A DNA stretch of 41,982 nucleotides from assembly GCA_019509785.1 (NCBI GenBank), contig JAEKLQ010000079.1, positions 1-41,982 on the forward strand, given 5' to 3'. The notes beneath the pieces were generated by a model. That model was not told the origin of the DNA. It worked only from the letters and a program-made list of their open reading frames with translations, and did no database searches. The position numbers and the translations under genes were made by a program. Shown in pieces: positions 33,972 through 41,982 of this stretch. This DNA comes from Fibrobacterota bacterium. Its GTDB lineage: Bacteria > Fibrobacterota > Fibrobacteria > UBA11236. How positions within the stretch are numbered: position 1 is the stretch's first letter; each line of letters begins with the position of its first letter.

Positions 33972-35066
33972 ATGATTTCGCATATCGAGATCTTCCGGCT
34001 GGCGCTCCCCATGGAGCCGTTCCGGATCGCGACGGAACTCTCCACCGTCGCGCAGAACACCTTCATCCGCATCCACGACGGGGACGGGCTTGTTGGTATG
34101 GGGGAATGCTCCGCTTTCCCCATGCTGGTGGGAGAGACCCAGGAAACCTGCTTCGCGGTGGCCCAGGACTTCGCCCGGCTCCTCAAGGGAAAGGACCCCT
34201 TCGATATCGAGGGCCGCATGGCCGATCTGGACCGCGCCCTCGCCTTCAATACCACCATCAAAAGCGCTTTCGACATGGCCTTGCACGACCTCGCCGCCAA
34301 GGCCGCGGGCGTGCCCCTGTACCGCTTCCTGGGCGGGGAGCGTAAGGAAATCGAAACCGACCTCACCATAGGCATCAACGCGCCGGACCGCATGGCGGAG
34401 ACGGCCCGCGATTTCGTCCGCAAGGGCGTGCGCATCATCAAGATCAAGCTGGGCAAGGACGGCGAGGAAGACGTGGAGAGGGTGCGTTCCATCCGCGCGG
34501 CGGTGGGCCCTGACATCGGGCTGCGCATCGACGCCAATCAAGGTTGGGATTTCGATACCGCCCTTCGCTGCCTCCGCGCCTTGGAGCCCTGCGACGTCCA
34601 GTTCTGCGAACAGCCCATCCACCACCATTACGATTACCTTCTGCCGGAGCTGCGCGAACGATCCCCCATCCCCATCATGGCCGATGAAAGCGTCTTCAAC
34701 CACCACGATGCCATCCGCCTCATCGAGGCGGAAGCGGTGGATGCCATCAACGTTAAGCTCGCCAAATCGGGCGGCATCCTGGAAGCCCGGCGCATCGCGG
34801 AAACCGCCGCCCGCTACGGCATCCCCTGCATGCTGGGCGGCATGCTGGAAAGCCGCCTGGCCCTGACCGCCATGGCGCACCTCGCCATGGCCCAAAGGAA
34901 TTTCGCGTACTACGACCTGGACACCTGCCTGCTGGGGCAGTTGGAAGATCCCGTGGTGGGCGGGGCCCGCTATCGCGGGTATTTTCTCGAAGTTCCCGAT
35001 GCGCCGGGGATCGCCGCGGATATCGATCCCGCCTTCCTGGCGCGGTGCCCGGGCATCGTGATTTAA
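33972..35066 (+). CDS. Dipeptide epimerase (enolase superfamily, AEE-like)
   Basis: Such enzymes interconvert L-Ala-D-Glu and L-Ala-L-Glu in murein-peptide recycling, or epimerise other dipeptides. The 364-residue protein is a muconate-lactonising-type enolase superfamily member. K157 and K159 are in IIKIKLG, metal ligands D187 (DANQGW), E213 (CEQPI) and D238 (ADES), and the opposite base is K262 in NVKLAKSGG. The decisive mark is the DxD motif, D315 and D317 in YYDLDTCL, which binds the dipeptide amino group in known epimerases; its spacing from K262 equals that in the Bacillus subtilis enzyme as I remember it. A strong GGGAGGG site precedes the ATG. Confidence 0.87.
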   Translation: MISHIEIFRLALPMEPFRIATELSTVAQNTFIRIHDGDGLVGMGECSAFPMLVGETQETCFAVAQDFARLLKGKDPFDIEGRMADLDRALAFNTTIKSAFDMALHDLAAKAAGVPLYRFLGGERKEIETDLTIGINAPDRMAETARDFVRKGVRIIKIKLGKDGEEDVERVRSIRAAVGPDIGLRIDANQGWDFDTALRCLRALEPCDVQFCEQPIHHHYDYLLPELRERSPIPIMADESVFNHHDAIRLIEAEAVDAINVKLAKSGGILEARRIAETAARYGIPCMLGGMLESRLALTAMAHLAMAQRNFAYYDLDTCLLGQLEDPVVGGARYRGYFLEVPDAPGIAADIDPAFLARCPGIVI

Positions 35067-35121
35067 AGCCCCAAGGTCGGGAAATTCTTAGCTTTGGCGC
35101 TCACGTTCCGGGGACAACCGC

Positions 35122-36261
35122 ATGCGCATTTTCGTCGATGAAAACATTCCCATGGGCCGCGAGGCCTTCGCCGCCCATGGCGAGGTCACCCTTTTCGCCG
35201 GCCGCAACCTCAAGCGCGCCGACTTGTCCGCCGCCGACGCTCTCCTGGTCCGCTCCGTCACCCGCGTGGACGCCGGCCTTTTGGAAGGCACGCCCGTCCG
35301 CTTCGTGGGCACGGCCACCATCGGCACCGATCATATCGATCAGGCCTGGCTGGCATCGCAAGGTATCGGCTTCGCATCGGCTCCCGGTTGCAACGCCAAC
35401 TCCGTAGGCGAATACCTGGCTTCCGCATTGACCTGGCTGGCCGCCGAAAAGGGTTTCGCGCTGGAAGGCAAGACGCTGGGGATTATCGGATGGGGGCATG
35501 TCGGGAAGCGCGTGGAAGCCAAGGCCGCGGGCCTGGGACTGAAGGTATTGCGCAACGATCCTCCCCTGGAGCAGTCCGGCGGCGCGCCCGGAGTCGCCTT
35601 CGTATCGCTGGAGCGATTGCTGGACGAGTGCGATATCCTGTCGCTGCACGTGCCTCTCATCAAGGCCGGCCCCCACCCCACCCTCGAACTGGCGGGCCCG
35701 GACTTCTTCGCGCGCCTCCAGCGCCCCATCGTCCTATGCAATACCTGCCGCGGCGAAGTGATCGACGAAACCGCCCTGCGCCAGGCCCATGCCGCCGGGC
35801 GCATCCGCCATCTCGTCCTCGACGTGTTCGCGGGGGAACCGAGGCCTGATCCGGCCCTCTGCGCGATCGCCGATCTCGTGACTCCGCATATCGCGGGGTA
35901 TTCCCTGCCCGGCAAGCTCAACGGCACCACCCAGGTGGCCGCCGCCTTCCGTGCCTGCTTCGGATTCCCGGATGCCTGGGCGCCCGCCTACCCCCATCCT
36001 TCCGAAGACGAACTGGCGTACGTCCCGGGCAGCGACGCCTCCTTCCTCAGGCGATGCATCGCCTCCGTTTACGACGTGGCGGAAGACGATGCCCGTTTGC
36101 GTTCCGCCCTCCGCGAAGCCGATCCCGGCAAGGGATTCGATCGCTTGCGGCGCGAATATCCCATCCGTCACGAATTCGCATCATACCAAGTAATCGGGTT
36201 ACCGGCGGAAAAGCGGGAGTTGCGTTCCCGGCTGCAAGCCCTGGGTTTCCGCATCCGCTGA
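35122..36261 (+). CDS. pdxB: Erythronate-4-phosphate dehydrogenase
   Basis: PdxB oxidises 4-phosphoerythronate in the DXP-dependent pyridoxal phosphate pathway. The 379-residue protein starts MRIFVDENIPM, typical of PdxB. It has VRSVTRV, FVGTATIGTDHID and GCNANSVGEYLASAL in the catalytic domain, the NAD-binding GIIGWGHVGKRVE at about 118-130, catalytic-region CNTCRGEVIDE and TPHIAGYSLPGK, and a C-terminal dimerisation domain from about residue 290. It lies 55 bases after the epimerase gene on the same strand; the two may be co-transcribed. Other PLP genes are not in the window. Confidence 0.93.
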   Translation: MRIFVDENIPMGREAFAAHGEVTLFAGRNLKRADLSAADALLVRSVTRVDAGLLEGTPVRFVGTATIGTDHIDQAWLASQGIGFASAPGCNANSVGEYLASALTWLAAEKGFALEGKTLGIIGWGHVGKRVEAKAAGLGLKVLRNDPPLEQSGGAPGVAFVSLERLLDECDILSLHVPLIKAGPHPTLELAGPDFFARLQRPIVLCNTCRGEVIDETALRQAHAAGRIRHLVLDVFAGEPRPDPALCAIADLVTPHIAGYSLPGKLNGTTQVAAAFRACFGFPDAWAPAYPHPSEDELAYVPGSDASFLRRCIASVYDVAEDDARLRSALREADPGKGFDRLRREYPIRHEFASYQVIGLPAEKRELRSRLQALGFRIR

Positions 36262-36641
36262 ACCCAGGCGCGCGACGCTCCGGGGATCCGCCCGCCCACC
36301 ATCCCTGATTCCGGGCGGATATGCCCCGATCCGCCGTGGAGCCGCATAAAAAAAGGCAAACTTCACGCCGATAGCGCCGGGACGGCCTCCAGAAGCGGAT
36401 TGAGTTCGGAAAACGGTGGAGATTTGCCGCCGGATCCAGTACCTTAGGCCATACTGTGGCGAACCTTTGTTTCACCGCGAACCCGGGGTTCGCGAGGGAA
36501 GCAGAACGCCGCGTTCGCGACAAGCCGCCGGCAAGGGCGGCGAAACCGGGAAAACGAAATCCCGGGGTGCGGATCCGGTTCCCTGGCGATGCCTAGGGGA
36601 CGGGGTCGGTGACCCCATCTGACAGCCCAGAAAGGACTGCC
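36262..36641 (+). other. Gap with a run of hairpins upstream of the hemerythrin gene
   Basis: This 380-base gap has four successive short perfect hairpins before the hemerythrin start. They are GCGAACC/GGTTCGC at 36477-36493, GCCGCC/GGCGGC at 36524-36541, CCGGGA/TCCCGG at 36546-36565 and GGGGTC/GACCCC at 36602-36616. A run of seven A at 36348-36354 lies further upstream. I could not match the layout to a riboswitch class, nor find a convincing promoter; only a weak TTGCCG and CATACT pair 20 bases apart is visible. It may be a structured 5' leader. Confidence 0.4.
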
Positions 36642-37517
36642 ATGAAGAACATGCTCTCCCAGCAGACCCCGGTGCGCTCCCTGCTTAAGCTTCGCCCCAT
36701 GGCCATCGAGCTTTTGGATAAGCGCAAGCTGCGCTATTGGGACGCTCTGGACAAACCGCTGGGGGACTTGTTCCGGAAGGAAGGGCTCCGGTCCGCAGCC
36801 AACGGCCTTCCTGCGGAAGGCGGCCCTCAAAGAGAGGGCGGCCCTCGAAGCGAGGGCATGGATGATTTTCTGGACGAGGTGAGCTATACGCGCGTTCCGG
36901 CGCCAGATACGGACTGGAGCGCCATGCCGTTGTACATGCTCATTGATTACCTGACCCACGAGCATCGCAGCCTTCTCCTCCAGGAAGTCGCCGATATTTC
37001 CCACCTACTGGACGTGCATACCCTCTCCGACGATGCGGAGGCCAGGCAGCTGCGGCCCTTTCACCGCGACTTCCAGGCCTGGGTGCGGGATTTCCAGGGC
37101 CATATCGACCAGGAAGAGGGCTTCCTCTTCCCCCGGGTTCTGCGTTACGAGGCTTGCCTGCGTGATCGCAACGTCCATCCCGAATTCCACCGTGGTTCCA
37201 TCCAGTCCTTCATGGCCACCCGCGAAGCGCAAGTGGGCCGGCAATTCTACAAGACTTGCGAGACCTTCGCCCATCGCCTGGAAGCGCATTCCGCCGCCCA
37301 TCCGGGCTCACCCGCCGCCGGTGAACTTGCGGAAACCGCCGCGCGCCTGAGCGCCAAACTCAGCGCCCATTTCGAACTCGAATCCAAAATCCTCTACGTA
37401 GCCGCCCGGGAACTGGAGCGCAGCCTGTACAACATGTCCATCGACGGCGACCCGGCCGTGGTGATGCATCGTCGGGGGCCGATGGATTCCGGGATCATGC
37501 GCCTGGAAGACGCGTAA
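36642..37517 (+). CDS. Hemerythrin (HHE) domain protein with ScdA-like N-terminus
   Basis: A 291-residue protein with AAAGGA upstream of the ATG at 36642. Residues 1-45 resemble the ScdA_N/DUF542 segment of RIC/YtfE iron-repair proteins (TPVRSLLKLRPMAIELLDKR), but the usual double cysteine is replaced by LRYWDAL. The HHE domain follows, with putative iron ligands in YLTHEHRSLL, FHRDFQAW, GHIDQEEGFLFPR and LSAHFELESKILY. Family members bind di-iron for oxygen, NO or iron handling. Residues 55-72 are three hexapeptides (GLPAEG, GPQREG, GPRSEG) encoded by palindromic DNA. The stop overlaps the next frame as TAATC, so the DUF1080 gene is probably coupled. Confidence 0.85.
   Translation: MKNMLSQQTPVRSLLKLRPMAIELLDKRKLRYWDALDKPLGDLFRKEGLRSAANGLPAEGGPQREGGPRSEGMDDFLDEVSYTRVPAPDTDWSAMPLYMLIDYLTHEHRSLLLQEVADISHLLDVHTLSDDAEARQLRPFHRDFQAWVRDFQGHIDQEEGFLFPRVLRYEACLRDRNVHPEFHRGSIQSFMATREAQVGRQFYKTCETFAHRLEAHSAAHPGSPAAGELAETAARLSAKLSAHFELESKILYVAARELERSLYNMSIDGDPAVVMHRRGPMDSGIMRLEDA
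36804..36857 (+). repeat. Three tandem 18-base palindromic units inside the hemerythrin gene
   Basis: Units at 36804-36821, 36822-36839 and 36840-36857. Each is a hairpin: GCCTTC/GAAGGC in the first, GCCCTC/GAGGGC in the second and third. The T-A pair of the first unit is a C-G pair in the others, so pairing is kept while sequence changes. Each unit is in frame and encodes six residues in the linker between the two domains. Confidence 0.75.
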
Positions 37518-38680
37518 TCGTTCGCAAGGCCTTCATCGCCCTCTTCGCGGGCATTCTCGCAGCGGGATCGGCGCAGGCCCAACCCTCTGCGGCTACGGCG
37601 GCGGACTCCGGCTGGACGCCCCTTTGCAATGGCAAGAACCTGGATGGCTTCAACCTGTTCATCAACGGTACGGGCCTGGTCCCGCCCGCAGGGCGAACCG
37701 AATTCGACATCGATAGCGGCATGATCCATGCCCCCACGGGAGCCAAAGGGCATGTGGTCACGGCCAAGGAGTATGGCTATTACCGCGTCCGCGTGGACTA
37801 TCGCTTCAGCCCGGAAAACGGCACCGAGAATGCGGGAATGCTGATCCATTTCGATCTCGGGCAAGCCGCCACCCTGAAGAACGTGAGCCGCCCGCGCTCC
37901 ATCGAGGTGGACATCCAGAAGGGGGACAACTCGGAGTGGACCCTATGGGCCGCCGCGCAGCTTGGGCCTTATATCACCACCACCGTGAAATCGGGCACGG
38001 AAACATCGGCCAGCCCCGCTTACCTGCCCGCCGCGCAGGGGGGCGTCCCCTTTACCGCCGACCCTTGGGGCTCCCGCACCATCTTCAGCGCCATGCCCAA
38101 CTCCGACAAGCCCAAAGGCGAATGGAACCACGGCGAAGCCTCCATCCACGGCGATAGCGGATCCTTCTGGCTGAACGGGCAACTGCGCTGCGCCGGGTGG
38201 GACTTCCAGGCCCGCGCCAATGCGAGCAACCCGACTCCCCGCGTGCGGTATGGACGCGGAGCGATCGCTTTGCAATCGGAAGGGCACCAGATCTGGTACC
38301 GCAACTTCGAGATCATGGAACTCGATTCCGCGACGGGAATCCCCTTGCATGCCCGCCGCGGCTGCACCGCCCGGGCCGATACCCGCTACGATCCCCGCGC
38401 CGTGGTCGATGATGGCACTTGCGCGGCCGCGGCGGCGCGCGACCGGATCGCCTCGGAGCCTTTGTTCCGCGCTTTCGGGTCCTGCGCTTCGCTTTCCGCG
38501 GAGATCCGGCGGCCCGGCGCCTATTCCTTGGAAGTCCTCGATGCGCGCGGGAACCGGGTGGCCGCCTGGCACGGGCAGGGGCCCGAGGGCCGGAGGCTGC
38601 CTTTGGAAGCCCACGGGATTTTCCTGGTCCGCTTCGATTCGAGGGCCGGATCCTCGACTTCACTTATCGCGGTTCCCTGA
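37517..38680 (+). CDS. Secreted DUF1080 (3-keto-disaccharide hydrolase-like) protein with T9SS-like C-terminal domain
   Basis: The frame has a signal peptide (VRKAFIALFAGILAAGSAQA) with no ATG, GTG or TTG before it; the only well-placed start is ATC at 37517, overlapping the hemerythrin TAA and preceded by GGAAGA at 6 bases. Without it, an ATG at 37721 would cut the domain. Residues about 30-275 are a DUF1080 domain: GWTPLCNGKNLDGF, FSPENGTENAGMLIHF and WYRNFEIMEL; related proteins hydrolyse 3-keto-glycosides. Next is a GC...DDGTC linker (about 283-303) like calcium-binding or thrombospondin-type repeats of secreted enzymes. The last 70 residues (YSLEVLDARGNRV, GIFLVRFDS) resemble a type IX secretion sorting domain. 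Confidence 0.75.
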   Translation: MVRKAFIALFAGILAAGSAQAQPSAATAADSGWTPLCNGKNLDGFNLFINGTGLVPPAGRTEFDIDSGMIHAPTGAKGHVVTAKEYGYYRVRVDYRFSPENGTENAGMLIHFDLGQAATLKNVSRPRSIEVDIQKGDNSEWTLWAAAQLGPYITTTVKSGTETSASPAYLPAAQGGVPFTADPWGSRTIFSAMPNSDKPKGEWNHGEASIHGDSGSFWLNGQLRCAGWDFQARANASNPTPRVRYGRGAIALQSEGHQIWYRNFEIMELDSATGIPLHARRGCTARADTRYDPRAVVDDGTCAAAAARDRIASEPLFRAFGSCASLSAEIRRPGAYSLEVLDARGNRVAAWHGQGPEGRRLPLEAHGIFLVRFDSRAGSSTSLIAVP

Positions 38681-38728
38681 CTTCGTTTTCCCCGGCCGGC
38701 CGTGAACGCTGGCCCGGGTCTTTCGTTT

Positions 38729-38809
38729 TAGGGTACGGGGTAAAGGGTTCAGGGTAGAGAAAACCCCTCCTCTTCAACCCTTTACCCTGTACCCTTAACC
38801 CTGTGCCCT
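38729..38809. repeat. Palindromic heptamer-repeat element, copy 2
   Basis: Left arm 38730-38749 pairs with right arm 38776-38795 with one mismatch in 20; the loop is 26 bases. The right-hand side 38778-38809 agrees with 18448-18479 of copy 1 at 31 of 32 positions, while loop sequences differ completely. As in copy 1, it lies just behind a plus-strand gene. Conserved arms with a free loop are typical of selected or mobile palindromic units. Confidence 0.85.
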
Positions 38810-38867
38810 TCTCTCCCCGATCAGTCCCTGAAGCCCGATTCCAAAGGGCCCAACCGCATTCGCAGTC

Positions 38868-38896
38868 TTGAGCTTCCGCCCCCCGGGAACTACATT
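38868..38896 (+). promoter_or_regulatory. Candidate sigma-70-type promoter for ppdK
   Basis: TTGAGC at 38868-38873 and TACATT at 38891-38896 are 17 bases apart and match the consensus at 4/6 each. The leader to the ATG at 38966 would be about 62 bases and contains AAGGGAG as ribosome-binding site. Confidence 0.35.
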
Positions 38897-38965
38897 CTGT
38901 CCTCCAAAAAAACGGCTTTTTACACGATTTCCGAGACTCAAGAGATCCACTGAAGGGAGTTCATT

Positions 38966-41896
<2,931 letters not shown>

Positions 41897-41921
41897 GCTT
41901 CGGCGGAAATCGATTATCGAT

Positions 41922-41955
41922 AAGGAACCGGGTGTAAGCCCGGTTCCTTTTTTTT
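41922..41955 (+). terminator. Strong intrinsic terminator of ppdK
   Basis: An 11-bp perfect stem, AAGGAACCGGG at 41922-41932 and CCCGGTTCCTT at 41939-41949, has a 6-base loop and runs into eight T (41948-41955). It ends the ppdK transcript 25 bases after the stop codon. Confidence 0.92.
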
Positions 41956-41982
41956 GTCCCCAAAATCGACGGGGCCCGGCCG

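Larger units (their letters stand above)
38681..38965. other. Gap with palindromic repeat and ppdK promoter region
   Basis: 285 bases holding the second heptamer-repeat element and, after it, a candidate promoter and ribosome-binding site of ppdK. No frame of note. AAAAAAACGG-CTTTTTAC near 38907-38925 is a locally AT-rich patch just before the gene. Confidence 0.5.

Overview
The window is high-GC bacterial chromosome with about 35 protein genes packed in short operons on both strands. It has no rRNA, tRNA, insertion sequence, phage gene or CRISPR array that I can recognise. The organism is a didermic bacterium: it encodes a TonB-dependent receptor, a short Omp85 barrel, a TolC-family channel and an MCE/Mla lipid-transport locus. 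A PorY-like kinase and a PorX-like response regulator with a PglZ domain, plus a secreted protein with a type IX secretion (T9SS)-like C-terminal domain, point to the Fibrobacterota/Bacteroidota side of the tree. With this GC content, a Fibrobacterota-like lineage is my best guess; this is inference and not a phylogenetic result.

Layout. 1-2475: end of an unknown gene, a small hypothetical protein, a radical SAM protein, a small membrane protein and rsmE. 2488-4938 (minus): a flippase-like membrane protein, rnhB and purN. 5067-8771 (minus): a B12-binding-type radical SAM enzyme, an Omp85-type barrel and a GNAT acetyltransferase. 8796-12224: a WYL regulator, a VOC protein, a zinc-ribbon protein and gnd. 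12225-17123: degP and a TonB-dependent receptor converge on a 749-bp gap that holds a highly structured candidate RNA with its own intrinsic terminator on the minus strand. 17124-21397: serS, then the overlapping porY-porX pair. 21398-22212: a second long GC-rich, hairpin-rich gap, followed by tsaE.

22633-31742 is the largest functional block. A leftward set (TolC-like channel, MlaC, a DUF2953-like membrane protein, a small TPR-like membrane protein) is divergent from a rightward set (STAS-MlaE fusion, MlaF, MlaD, PqiC-like lipoprotein, outer-membrane barrel). The two share an AT-rich promoter region. Together they look like a complete inner-to-outer membrane lipid transporter. 31748-36261: a glycosyltransferase, cysE, a dipeptide epimerase and pdxB. 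36642-38680: a hemerythrin protein and a secreted DUF1080 protein with a T9SS-like tail. 38966-41896: pyruvate phosphate dikinase with an unusual Lys/Ala-rich tail, closed by a strong terminator.

The most interesting signals are the PorXY pair together with a T9SS-like cargo, the two structured gaps, a palindromic heptamer repeat in two copies (one carrying the serS stop codon), tandem palindromic hexapeptide repeats in the hemerythrin gene, and an apparent AUC start codon in a TAATC overlap.
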